A DNA stretch of 64,000 bases from Myxococcales bacterium. GTDB taxonomy: Bacteria > Myxococcota_A > Polyangia > Nannocystales > Nannocystaceae. Position 1 is the first letter of the stretch. Every line of letters begins with the position of its first letter. Position numbers and translations under genes: made by a program. Location of the stretch: positions 219,501 to 283,500 of the forward strand of contig JACKDV010000009.1 in NCBI GenBank assembly GCA_020633315.1. The letters are read 5' to 3'. Positions 21,825 to 31,182 of this stretch are shown piece by piece. Below the pieces are notes generated by a model, which saw only the letters and a program-made list of their open reading frames with translations, ran no database searches and was not told the DNA's origin.

Positions 21825-22295
21825 ATGTCCAGGGCCGACGATCTAGACCGGACGCAGGAGCTGCCACCCGAGCCGCTCGACGATCTGGCGCCGCTGCAGA
21901 GCACCGACTCCACGCCGGTGCCGAGGCCGGAGCGCATCCAGACGATCTCGCTCCCGCTGCCGCTCGACGAGCTCAGCTCCGACGACGTGGAGCACGATCG
22001 CATGATCGCGCGCGAGCTCGCCTCGCGGCGCATGTCGATCGCCCGTCGCGAGCAGCGGCACCGCCACTCCATCGAGCGAGCCGAGCAGCGGCACCGCCAC
22101 GAGCAGCGCCTGCTGCGGCGCCGGCAAGAGGCGCGGATCGTGGCCGCGGTGCTGGTGCTGGTGGTGGCCTCGGGCCTCGCGTGGATCTTGCTGCCCGCCG
22201 CCGAGGCGGCGCAGATCGTGTTCACCACCAGCTTCGGCGCGGTGGCCGGCTACCTGGGAGCACGCAGCCGCCGAGACGAGCGCCAGGAGGCCTGA
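21825..22295 (+). CDS. DUF2335-like two-TM membrane protein
   Basis: A 156-residue protein with a ribosome site GGGAG five bases before its ATG. An acidic/Pro-rich head is followed by a His/Arg/Gln/Glu-rich amphipathic helix (REQRHRHSIERAEQRHRHEQ) and two TM helices (AAVLVLVVASGLAWILLP and VFTTSFGAVAGYLGA). The architecture of charged H-rich helix then helical hairpin matches DUF2335-type proteins, which have a phage or mobile-element distribution and are sometimes proposed holin-like. The sequence-level match is suggestive only. It is 69 bp after the ribbon-helix-helix gene and may be co-transcribed with it. Confidence 0.6.
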   Translation: MSRADDLDRTQELPPEPLDDLAPLQSTDSTPVPRPERIQTISLPLPLDELSSDDVEHDRMIARELASRRMSIARREQRHRHSIERAEQRHRHEQRLLRRRQEARIVAAVLVLVVASGLAWILLPAAEAAQIVFTTSFGAVAGYLGARSRRDERQEA

Positions 22296-22296
22296 G

Positions 22297-23766
22297 CTAC
22301 GCTGCTCGGTCGAGGGACTCCGCACCCAGGGCACGAGCCGCTTGTGAGTAGAGCGACTCGGGGACTTCCAGCGCATAGGTCGGGCGTCCGGTGGCCTCGC
22401 GGAATGCCGTCCGATTGGCCCGGTACCGGGACTCCGCAGGCGCGAGGGCAATCGCTGCGTCGAGATCGGAGGCCGCTCCATCATGGTCCTGGAGCGCTGC
22501 GCGGCTGATGCCACGCCACTCGTGGAGGGCGGCTCGGACGGCGTCGCTTGCGTCACGGGAGAGGCCTTCGTCGGCCCAGCGGATGCAGTCGTCGTAGCGT
22601 TCTTCGATGACCGCGAGATGGGCCAGATACAGTCGTGGCCACACGAGGTGAGGGAGCCGTTCCGCCGCGAGGCGTAGGTGCTCGCCTGCCTTGGGGGAAG
22701 CCGCCCGGTGGTACACGAGGCCGCGAACGAGCCGAGCGGGACCACTGTCGGGGGAGAGGCTGGTGGCGAGCGCAGCATAGTGACGAGCCCGAGATCGATT
22801 GCCCGCCGCATCGAAGCAGAGGGCGGCGGTCACCGCCCCACTCGCGGCCACCGATGACACGGTGTGGTCACTGCGCTTGGAGAGCAACTCGGCACATCGC
22901 TCGGCGATGTGCCGGTACCGATCGACCGATGGTGGCTCTGGCTGAGCCAGGAAGGATCGGTACGTCACGACCTCTGCGGTGAGCGCGACCTCGAGGGGGC
23001 AGGAAGCGTCGTCACGGATCTCGTCGACGGCGCTGGTGAGTCGTTCCCAGTCCCGAGCATCCACGAGGGTGTTGAGACGGACGGTGCGGATGTGATGAGC
23101 GCTCGGGTCGAGCCATAGGGCCCTCTCGTAGAGCGCCGCCGCGAGCGTCAGGAAGCCCATTCCCTGCCACGCACGGCCGCGGAAGTACAGACCGATCGCG
23201 GGCGGAAGCTCGGTGGCGTTGCGAATCGACTCGATGAATCGTCGCCAGTCGCCGTTGCGCTCCGCTTCGTCTCGTCGACGGGGGAGCTCGGCCACGTCGG
23301 GAGAGATCGCGGCACGAGGACGACTCCGCGAGGGCTTCGGGGGCTCCAGGGCAAAGCGAGCATCCTCGACGAGGATGCGGAGCCAGGCGATCTCGTCTGG
23401 GGTGGGCCCTTGCTCGGGTATCCGCAGGAGCTCGATGTCTGGAGGGTGACCCGGCTCGTAGTAGAGCAGCTCCGCAATGCGTTCCGATCGACGGACGAGC
23501 TCGCGGCTGCGCGGGGGACTACGACGCTCCGCCAGGACGCGGGCTCCAGCGTCGGTGATGCTCCACTGTCGCGTGCCCTCGTCGCCCTCGTGCTCGGCGA
23601 CGAGCCCTTGCTCGCGTAGTCGTGTCAGCACCTCGGGCAGCTCGGGAGCGCGCGGGACGTCCTTGCTCGACAGCCTCGTCGCGATGCCGTGCCAGCCTAG
23701 CTGGCCCCCGCGAGCGATGACGTGGAGCACCTCGTCGCGGAGGAGATCGGGAAGGTCGGTCACCAT
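22297..23766 (-). CDS. Winged-helix and TPR protein
   Basis: A 489-residue protein. Residues 1-85 look like a winged-helix domain (LLRDEVLHVIARGGQLGWHG, LTRLREQGLVAEHEGDEGTRQWSITDAGARVLAER), the last part being the wing typical of DNA-binding domains. A linker with basic Arg/Pro residues is followed from about 170 by TPR-like helical pairs (GLYFRGRAWQGMGFLTLAAA, LYLAHLAVIEERYDDCIRWA, WRGISRAALQDHDGAASDLD). It starts inside the preceding gene (ATGGTGA overlap), so the two are translationally coupled. TPR regulators of this type often sense a partner protein. Family not identified. Its 3' end meets the convergent DUF2335-like gene. Confidence 0.75.
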   Translation of the reverse strand: MVTDLPDLLRDEVLHVIARGGQLGWHGIATRLSSKDVPRAPELPEVLTRLREQGLVAEHEGDEGTRQWSITDAGARVLAERRSPPRSRELVRRSERIAELLYYEPGHPPDIELLRIPEQGPTPDEIAWLRILVEDARFALEPPKPSRSRPRAAISPDVAELPRRRDEAERNGDWRRFIESIRNATELPPAIGLYFRGRAWQGMGFLTLAAALYERALWLDPSAHHIRTVRLNTLVDARDWERLTSAVDEIRDDASCPLEVALTAEVVTYRSFLAQPEPPSVDRYRHIAERCAELLSKRSDHTVSSVAASGAVTAALCFDAAGNRSRARHYAALATSLSPDSGPARLVRGLVYHRAASPKAGEHLRLAAERLPHLVWPRLYLAHLAVIEERYDDCIRWADEGLSRDASDAVRAALHEWRGISRAALQDHDGAASDLDAAIALAPAESRYRANRTAFREATGRPTYALEVPESLYSQAARALGAESLDRAA

Positions 23767-24182
23767 CGGAGGACCTCTACTTCCGGAGCATACAAGACCC
23801 CCGGCCCCTCGCGTAGGCGGTAGTCTTCCAGGGCCGCGGTATGGAGCTCGTTCCACAGCGCGTACTGTTGGTCGGGATCGGTGGGCTGACCCTCGGGGTA
23901 TCCCGCGAGTCGGTATCGCACCGCTTCTCGCAGCTCGTGCGAGTAGAATCGGAGGTCGACCGACTGTGGTACGGCATGCCCCGCCAGGCAACGCTGGAGA
24001 CGGGCGAGCATGGCCCGCTCGAGCATCGGGTCCTGGTCCTCGAACCGTTCGATGTGCCTCTCGATGACGGTCAGCGCCCGAGCCGAGAGTCGGATCTTGC
24101 GGTACGACAAGGTCCGAATCGGTGGGTGAGCCGACCCTCGATCGAACGTTCGTCCACTGAATCTGCCTCGTACCCGCGTCAT
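23760..24182 (-). CDS. Unknown small protein coupled to the winged-helix/TPR gene
   Basis: A 140-residue basic protein without signal or TM. The first half is Arg-rich and helical (KIRLSARALTVIERHIERFEDQDPM). The second half has LRFYSHELREAVRYRLAGYP and ends in a PGVLYAPEVEVLRW tail. The HEL-x-E and terminal LY-x-PEV layout reminds me of C-terminal domains of Rhs/polymorphic toxins (HEL-x-E and LYHPDVI); this is a weak resemblance from memory. It sits 57 bp after the glycosyltransferase gene and overlaps the next gene by seven bases. Confidence 0.6.
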   Translation of the reverse strand: MTRVRGRFSGRTFDRGSAHPPIRTLSYRKIRLSARALTVIERHIERFEDQDPMLERAMLARLQRCLAGHAVPQSVDLRFYSHELREAVRYRLAGYPEGQPTDPDQQYALWNELHTAALEDYRLREGPGVLYAPEVEVLRW

Positions 24183-24239
24183 TTCGATCCAGGGCGACTG
24201 GAACGATGATGCCCGATCGACCCGGCCCGCGGAAATGGC

Positions 24240-25871
24240 TCATCGCCGCCGTCGCAGCAGTCGCAGGTCGCCGTACTGTGCCTCGAGCACGTACCCCGCC
24301 TCGATGCGTCGCCGCAGCTCCGTGAACTCCTCCAGCGGCTCGGGCCGTGCCCCGAAGGCATCCACCATCGACGGGCTGTAGACGAGGTAGGCTGGTGGCG
24401 CCCGGTCGAAGGCGGCCACCATCTCGTCGGCGAGCGGCCCCGGCCGGAAGCGCACCCCGCTGCCCGCATCGAAGGCCGTGTTGGTGTTGAAGGTGGTCAC
24501 GCTCCCCAGCGGCTTGTAGATCCGACCCGGAGCGCGTCGCTCCGACCAGTAGTAGATCCGCCACGCCGTCCAGCCCCACGCCTGCACGGTGTCGCCCGGG
24601 GCGGTGCGCTCGCGGATGTGGGCGCCCGCGGCCTGGGAGGCGGTGAGGCCCCCCACCAGCCGCCGCGCCTGGGCCTCGTAGCGGTGGCCGCGGCCCAGCC
24701 CGATCTCCACGAGCTGAGCGATCGACAGCAGAACGAGCAGCCCCACCACCACCCGGGCCCGACCGCGGTCCTCGGCGGGCGGTGAGGCGGTCGCCTTGGT
24801 CACCGCCCGCACGATCGCCGGCGAGGCCGCGAGCAACCCCAGCGCGGGAGCGTACTGCACCAGGTAGTGGAGGTAGAAGCGACCCCCGCCCAGGCCCGCG
24901 CCCAGGATCGACACCGCCAGCCAGGCGAGCCCGGGCCGCCACGCCCCGAGCTCGCGCGCCCGCTCGCGCTCGAGCGCGGTCGCGAGCGCGGCCAGCAGCA
25001 CCAGCCCCACCGGAAACCAGAACACCCGCCCCAGCTGGGCCAGCGCGGCGAGCAGCGTGGCCAAGCCCGAGCCGTCGGAGGACGCGGTGTAGTCCATGCC
25101 CACGCCCAAGGGCAGCAGCGCTCGCAGCAGCGTGCCTCCCTCGCCCACGCCGGCGTACCAGGCCAAGAGCGGCAGCACGGCCAGCAGCGCGCCCACCAGC
25201 CACAGCCCCAGCACCCGCGGTCGTGCCCCCATCAGGCCCCGCCGTCGCGCCCACAGCCACAGCGTCGGCAGCAGCAGCGCCAGCACGGCCGCGCGCTGGA
25301 TGGTCACGAAGGCCAGCAGCGCCATCGCTCCCGCCAGCAGCTGGTCGCGCGCCCGATCCCGCCGCAGCCCTCGCAGCGCCGCCCCGGTGGCCAGAGCATA
25401 GGCGGGCGTCATCCAGCTCGAGTAGTTGTACGAGAACATCGCCGCGCTCACGAGGTAGACCACCACCCCCAGCGCGGCGCAGCGCGGGCCCAGCCGCGGA
25501 TCGCCCTCGTCGTCGTGGACTGCCCGCGCCGCCCACCACACCCCCAGGCCCCCCACCGCGAGCCACAGCGCGTGCAGCAGCTGCAGGGCCACCAGCGAGC
25601 GACCGAGGACCGCGATCGAGGCGGCCGCCATCAGGAACGCGCCGGGCGGCTTGATCTCGGCCGTCTCGAGGTACGGCCGCCCGCCGTCGAGCACGAGCTC
25701 GGCGTTGTACACGATGCCCGCGATGTCGGGGTTGGGGAAGTCGTCGTCGAGCACGTGCAGGCGCACGCCGACCAGCAGCACCAGGCCGAGCAGCAGCAGC
25801 AACGGCACCGCACGGTCCCGAGCGCCGCCGGGCTCCGCTGCCGCCTCGCCGCCCCCGCTCGCGCCGGCCAA
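24240..25871 (-). CDS. GT39-like membrane glycosyltransferase or mannosyltransferase
   Basis: A 543-residue protein with about ten TM helices starting from TTG 25871, the only in-frame start that clears the upstream gene's stop. The first luminal loop carries DDDFPNPDIAG and, farther on, TAEIKPPGAF, matching the acidic loop of dolichyl/polyprenyl-phosphate-dependent transferases (ArnT/PMT, GT39/GT83; polyprenyl-sugar donor). The C-terminal 140 residues form a soluble domain (GDTVQAWGWTAWRIYYWSER). It likely glycosylates lipid or protein on the periplasmic side. It is downstream of the transporter and phosphatase genes, same strand. Confidence 0.75.
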   Translation of the reverse strand: MAGASGGGEAAAEPGGARDRAVPLLLLLGLVLLVGVRLHVLDDDFPNPDIAGIVYNAELVLDGGRPYLETAEIKPPGAFLMAAASIAVLGRSLVALQLLHALWLAVGGLGVWWAARAVHDDEGDPRLGPRCAALGVVVYLVSAAMFSYNYSSWMTPAYALATGAALRGLRRDRARDQLLAGAMALLAFVTIQRAAVLALLLPTLWLWARRRGLMGARPRVLGLWLVGALLAVLPLLAWYAGVGEGGTLLRALLPLGVGMDYTASSDGSGLATLLAALAQLGRVFWFPVGLVLLAALATALERERARELGAWRPGLAWLAVSILGAGLGGGRFYLHYLVQYAPALGLLAASPAIVRAVTKATASPPAEDRGRARVVVGLLVLLSIAQLVEIGLGRGHRYEAQARRLVGGLTASQAAGAHIRERTAPGDTVQAWGWTAWRIYYWSERRAPGRIYKPLGSVTTFNTNTAFDAGSGVRFRPGPLADEMVAAFDRAPPAYLVYSPSMVDAFGARPEPLEEFTELRRRIEAGYVLEAQYGDLRLLRRRR

Positions 25872-25873
25872 CG

Positions 25874-27301
25874 CTACGACTCTTCGCCGGCCGGCCGGGC
25901 CCGCTCGCTGCGCTGCGGCTTGGCGTGCCACACCCGGCGGGCGAGCACGAAGCCGATTGCCGCCACCGGGATCATCGCCACCGGCCACGCCGTCCACTCG
26001 TCGAGGGCCGACGCGCCCTGGTCGGGATCGGGCAGGAGGTTTCCGTAGGTGAAGGCCATCACCGCGGTGCCGGCGTAGACGAAGCCGTCGATGATCCCCA
26101 CCGCGACGCCCGCGTTGCGCCGCCCGCCGAAGTCCATGCTCGCCGTGCCCGAGAGCATGCCGTGCACCCCGATCACGCACATCGACATGAAGACGATGAG
26201 CGGGCCGAGCAGGGGCGAGCCGAGCAGGAAGGTGAGCACGATGGCGCTGACCAGCATCGCGGCGTAGAGCACCGCGGCCACCGGCCCGCGCCGCGAGCCG
26301 AACACGCGGTCGGAGATCACCCCCGCGAACACCCCGCCCAGGATGCCCGCGCAGCACAGCAGCATGCCCCAGTTCTCGTAGACGAAGGTGCCGGTCTCGC
26401 CCACCGCCTTGGCGTAGGTGCGGTACCACTGCATGATGGCCTGCCGCAGGAAGCCGCTGCAGAACTCGATGAAGGCGATCGTCATCACGATCGGGCTGCG
26501 GAACATGCGGCCGAACACCTCGAGCGCCGGATCGGGGGGCAGGTGCTCCTCGCCCGACGAGGCGTCGCCGGTGTCGAAGTCCTCGAAGCCGGCCTGGCCG
26601 GGGCGATCCACGGCCAGGATCGACACCGCCAGCCACAGCAGGCCCAGCACGATCGCGGGGACGAAGAACACCCACTCCACCGGGGCCCGATCGACGATCG
26701 CCTTGCCCACGTCGAAGGCGAGGTAGATGCCCAGCGAGATCAGGACGCCGAAGATGGCCCCGAACACGCCACGCTCCCGCACGTCGAACCACGGGGCGTT
26801 GATCTTCACGATCGCCACCGCCCCGAAGCTCTGGAAGTACATGTTGACGCCGTACAGCAGCGAGAACAGCACCGGCAGGTTGCCGGTGTAGCCCTGCCAG
26901 GTGACGATGCCCATGGCCAGGTTGGCCACCGCCGCCCCGAAGCCGCCCAGCAGCAGCGCCTTCTTGCCCCCGATGCGATCGGTGAGCGGGCCGTTGACCA
27001 CGAACGAGAAGCCGTAGACCGCCGTGCCCACCCCGAAGATCGTGCCGAAGTCGGCGTTGGTCATCAGCGGCGTGCCCGAGGCGTCGAGCATGTCCTCGAA
27101 CACGCCCTTGGCCACGGTGAGGTTGTAGCGCCCCATGTAGAGGAACGAGTACAGCAGCCCCACCGGCAGCCAGTTGAGCGCGCGACGGTGGCGGTAGCGA
27201 TCGCTGTGGCCCAGCTCCACGCGGGGCAGGCGGTTGAGGACGATGCCGATCACCGCCAGCAGCAGCAGGATCGGGAGGGACTCTTCGAGCCAGGTCGGCA
27301 C
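25874..27301 (-). CDS. Organophosphate:phosphate antiporter-like MFS transporter
   Basis: A 475-residue, twelve-TM major-facilitator protein starting at GTG 27301. The stretch FGTIFGVGTAVYGFSFVVNG followed by PLTDRIGGKKALLLGG matches the OPA subfamily (GlpT, UhpT, glucose-6-phosphate and glycerol-3-phosphate exchangers). YMGRYNLTVAK contains an Arg in TM1 comparable to the phosphate-binding Arg of GlpT. It is probably a sugar-phosphate/phosphate exchanger. The stop is three bases before the TTG start of the next gene; the HAD phosphatase gene is immediately upstream, so substrate import and dephosphorylation may be linked. Confidence 0.8.
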   Translation of the reverse strand: MPTWLEESLPILLLLAVIGIVLNRLPRVELGHSDRYRHRRALNWLPVGLLYSFLYMGRYNLTVAKGVFEDMLDASGTPLMTNADFGTIFGVGTAVYGFSFVVNGPLTDRIGGKKALLLGGFGAAVANLAMGIVTWQGYTGNLPVLFSLLYGVNMYFQSFGAVAIVKINAPWFDVRERGVFGAIFGVLISLGIYLAFDVGKAIVDRAPVEWVFFVPAIVLGLLWLAVSILAVDRPGQAGFEDFDTGDASSGEEHLPPDPALEVFGRMFRSPIVMTIAFIEFCSGFLRQAIMQWYRTYAKAVGETGTFVYENWGMLLCCAGILGGVFAGVISDRVFGSRRGPVAAVLYAAMLVSAIVLTFLLGSPLLGPLIVFMSMCVIGVHGMLSGTASMDFGGRRNAGVAVGIIDGFVYAGTAVMAFTYGNLLPDPDQGASALDEWTAWPVAMIPVAAIGFVLARRVWHAKPQRSERARPAGEES

Positions 27302-27305
27302 GGGT

Positions 27306-28187
27306 TCAGATCTCCAGGGCAGGGTCGAGCACGGCGGCGAGGTCCCCGAAGCGATCGACCACGTGGTCGATCGCCCCCGCCGCGCGGTCCTCGAGGATCC
27401 ACGCCGGGGTGTGACGGTGGCGGCGCAGGGCGAGGGTGCGGGGGGCCGCCGGGTGGCCATCCTCGCGCATCACGTGGGGCAGGGCGAGGTCGAGGGAGAA
27501 GATGTCGCCGATCACCAGGGCGGGGCGCTCCTGCTCGATGGCCTCGCGGTAGCGCGGGCGATCGACGTGCACCCGCCGGCCGCAGATCTCGATGGCATGG
27601 TCGCCGCCCAGCACCTGCTTGCCCGCGGAGCCGCGGACGCGCAGCTCGTGCCCGGGGCCCTCGCCCGCGTCGATGCCCGCGGCCGCGAACCAGGCCACCA
27701 GCTTGCCCGCGTCGGAGTTGGAGGCCACCACCACCTCGGCCCCGCGCTCGGTCACCGCGTGGAGCTGGTCGCGGGCGTCCGCGGCGATCGACGGCGGGTG
27801 CTCGGCCCGGAAGCGGGTCATCGCGGCCACGAAGCCGTGCTCGGCGAAGGCCTGCACCGAGGGCCAGCGCGACTCGATGGCCGCGCGGTAGCGGTGGGCC
27901 AGGCCGTGCTCGGCCCAGGCCACCAGGGCGCACAGCCCCGCGATCTCGCACAGGGGATCCTCGTCGGCGAAGGCCGAGATCCGCCCGTCCGGCGCCCAGC
28001 CGTAGGCCTGCGGCCGGGCCCGCACCTCGTGCCCGAACGCCTCGAGGTCGCTGCGCACCGCGGCGTGCGAGCGACCCAGCAGCTCCACGCAGCCCTCCAC
28101 GAGCTGCTCGTGCAGCGCTCGCGCCTCGAGCTCGGCCTCCGTCCACACGCCGTCGAAGTCGGAGAGGATCTTGAGCGGGCGAGCCAT
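27306..28187 (-). CDS. HAD-family phosphatase
   Basis: A 293-residue HAD hydrolase. Motif I is LSDFDGVW with nucleophile D10 and acid D12; the Thr/Ser motif II is in VVVASNSD (about 165); motif III Lys appears around 185-200 and motif IV as VIGDIFSLD (about 245). The long insertion between motifs I and II (about 145 residues) is a C1-type cap. It is probably a small-molecule phosphatase. The ATG at 28187 was chosen over an upstream start because the extra residues are low-complexity. Four bases separate its stop from the transporter start, indicating an operon. Confidence 0.8.
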   Translation of the reverse strand: MARPLKILSDFDGVWTEAELEARALHEQLVEGCVELLGRSHAAVRSDLEAFGHEVRARPQAYGWAPDGRISAFADEDPLCEIAGLCALVAWAEHGLAHRYRAAIESRWPSVQAFAEHGFVAAMTRFRAEHPPSIAADARDQLHAVTERGAEVVVASNSDAGKLVAWFAAAGIDAGEGPGHELRVRGSAGKQVLGGDHAIEICGRRVHVDRPRYREAIEQERPALVIGDIFSLDLALPHVMREDGHPAAPRTLALRRHRHTPAWILEDRAAGAIDHVVDRFGDLAAVLDPALEI

Positions 28188-28354
28188 CGGGACAGCGGGG
28201 CGCGGCGGAGCGAGCTGAGGGTACCAGCGCCCGGTCACGCGCGGGCGACCGGGGGTGGCGGGGGACGCAAGGGGGCCGAGGGTCCCGAGGAGGGCGATCG
28301 ACGGGCCGGGCCGGGCGGAGCGCCCCGGTGCACGTGGTAGGATGACTCGTCGCG

Positions 28355-29929
28355 ATGGCCGAGCCCGTCCCCGAGCGTGACCTCAGCGGCACGGTGATCG
28401 AGCGCTACCGGCTGCTGCGTCGGCTGGGGCAGGGCGGCATGGGCACGGTCTACGAGGCCCAGCACGAGCACCTCGATCGTCGCGTGGCGATCAAGGTGCT
28501 CGCCGAGCGCCTCGCCCAAGAGGAGACCTCGCGCCGACGATTCCTGCGCGAGGCGCGAGCCGCCAGCCGCGTGCACCACCCCGGGATCATCGAGATCAGC
28601 GACGTGGGCTTCGCCGGCGAGCTGGTGTTCTTCGTGATGGAGCACCTCCAAGGCCAGGACCTCGCCGAGCGGCTCGAGGCCCGGGGCACGCTGCCGTGGG
28701 CCGAGGCGCAGCCGATCCTCGTGCAGATCACCGCGGCCCTCACCGCGGCCCACGAGGCCGGGGTGATCCACCGCGACATCAAGCCCTCCAACTGCTTCCT
28801 CGTGGACGACCCGCGGGGCGGGCCGCCGCGGGTGAAGGTGCTCGACTTCGGCATCGCCAAGGTGATCTCCACCATCCCCGACCAGGTGACCGCGCTGACG
28901 ACCACCGGGCAGTGGTTCGGGACCGTGGCCTACATGCCCCCGGAGATCTCGCGGGGGATCTCCGACGACCCGCGCTCCGACCTCTACTCGCTGGGCGTGA
29001 TGATCTTCCAGCTGCTCACCGGGCGGCTGCCCTTCGTGGGCTCGGCGGTGGAGGTGATCGCCCAGCACATCACCCGCCCCGCGCCGCCGATGCGGAGCCT
29101 CGAGCCCTCGATCCCCGAGGCGGTGGACGAGCTCGTCGCCAAGGCGCTGCGCAAGGACCCCGAGGATCGCCAGGCGTCGATGCGAGAGCTCGACGCGGCG
29201 CTGCGGGCCGTCGGGCCACCACGCACGGAGCGGAGCGTCGCCCCGGCGGCTCCCCGTGCGCGAGCGGGGACGCCCCGGCGCGAGGGAGCCGGGGCGCGAG
29301 TGAGCACGCCGCCGTCGATGAGCCGCGCGCAGCTCGTGGACCTCGACGAGCTGCCGCCGCGGCAGGACGTGGTGATCTCGCCGGAGCGCTCGCTCGAGCG
29401 GGGCTGGACCTCCGCCTACGCGCAGGAGCCCGAGCCCGAGCTGCCGCCCATGCCCGGCACCACCGCGGCCTCGCTGGAGCTCGACCTGCCCGAGGGATGG
29501 GTGCCGGGCCAGACCGTCCAAGACCCTCCCGCGAGGGCGCCCCGATCCTTCCGCGTGCCGTGGCGACCGGTGCTCGGGCTCGGGGTGCTCGTGGCCCTGG
29601 GGGTGGGCGGCTGGATGCTGCTGGGGCGCGAGACGGGCTCCCTGCCGCGCAGCGTGGACGAGGGGCTCGAGGCGATCGAGGGCGGGCTGGGGCTCGAGGA
29701 CGAGCCCGAGGTGGTGCTGCTGCTGGTCGACACCACGCCCAAGGGGGCCAAGGTGTACGTGGACGACCTGCTCACCAGCGCGCGTCCCATCCGCGTGCCT
29801 CGCTCGGAGGAGTACCTGCGGGTGCGGGTGGAGGCCGAGGGCTACGAGCCGCGCACGATCCAGGTGCAGCCGGTGGCCACGCGACGGCTCGAGGTGGTGC
29901 TCGACCGGGCCAGGCGACGCAGGCGTTGA
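28355..29929 (+). CDS. Ser/Thr protein kinase with PEGA domain
   Basis: A 524-residue Pkn-type kinase. Glycine loop RRLGQGGMGTVYEAQ (24-38), AIKVL lysine (K49), HRDIKPSN (about 139), DFGIAK (about 165) and the activation segment GTVAYMPPE are complete. An acidic, Pro/Ser/Glu-rich linker leads to one TM helix (VLGLGVLVALGVGGWMLLG, about 403-421) and a periplasmic PEGA domain (about 457-520) with DTTPKGAKVYVDD and VRVEAEGYEPRTI. PEGA is a common surface-binding sensor in myxobacterial kinases. It diverges from the HAD phosphatase gene and is followed by mtnA. Confidence 0.9.
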   Translation: MAEPVPERDLSGTVIERYRLLRRLGQGGMGTVYEAQHEHLDRRVAIKVLAERLAQEETSRRRFLREARAASRVHHPGIIEISDVGFAGELVFFVMEHLQGQDLAERLEARGTLPWAEAQPILVQITAALTAAHEAGVIHRDIKPSNCFLVDDPRGGPPRVKVLDFGIAKVISTIPDQVTALTTTGQWFGTVAYMPPEISRGISDDPRSDLYSLGVMIFQLLTGRLPFVGSAVEVIAQHITRPAPPMRSLEPSIPEAVDELVAKALRKDPEDRQASMRELDAALRAVGPPRTERSVAPAAPRARAGTPRREGAGARVSTPPSMSRAQLVDLDELPPRQDVVISPERSLERGWTSAYAQEPEPELPPMPGTTAASLELDLPEGWVPGQTVQDPPARAPRSFRVPWRPVLGLGVLVALGVGGWMLLGRETGSLPRSVDEGLEAIEGGLGLEDEPEVVLLLVDTTPKGAKVYVDDLLTSARPIRVPRSEEYLRVRVEAEGYEPRTIQVQPVATRRLEVVLDRARRRRR

Positions 29930-29963
29930 GCCGCGCTCGCCCGGGCGCGTAGACTCTCGCCCC

Positions 29964-31034
<1,071 letters not shown>

Positions 31035-31182
31035 GCGAGGTCCGTGACCCCCAACGAGGGTCGCGCGGTTGGTCAGTGGGGGTACGCGATCGACGGTCGG
31101 CATCGGGATCGGGGCCGCGATGCGGTCGACGCCCCGACGCGCGAGACGCTACGATCCGCGGATACCTCGGAAGAGACCTTCG

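Noticed and set aside
22297..25566. One giant minus-strand protein of over 1000 residues
   Set aside because: The frame runs through from an out-of-frame reading of the glycosyltransferase gene; the real product begins at 23766.
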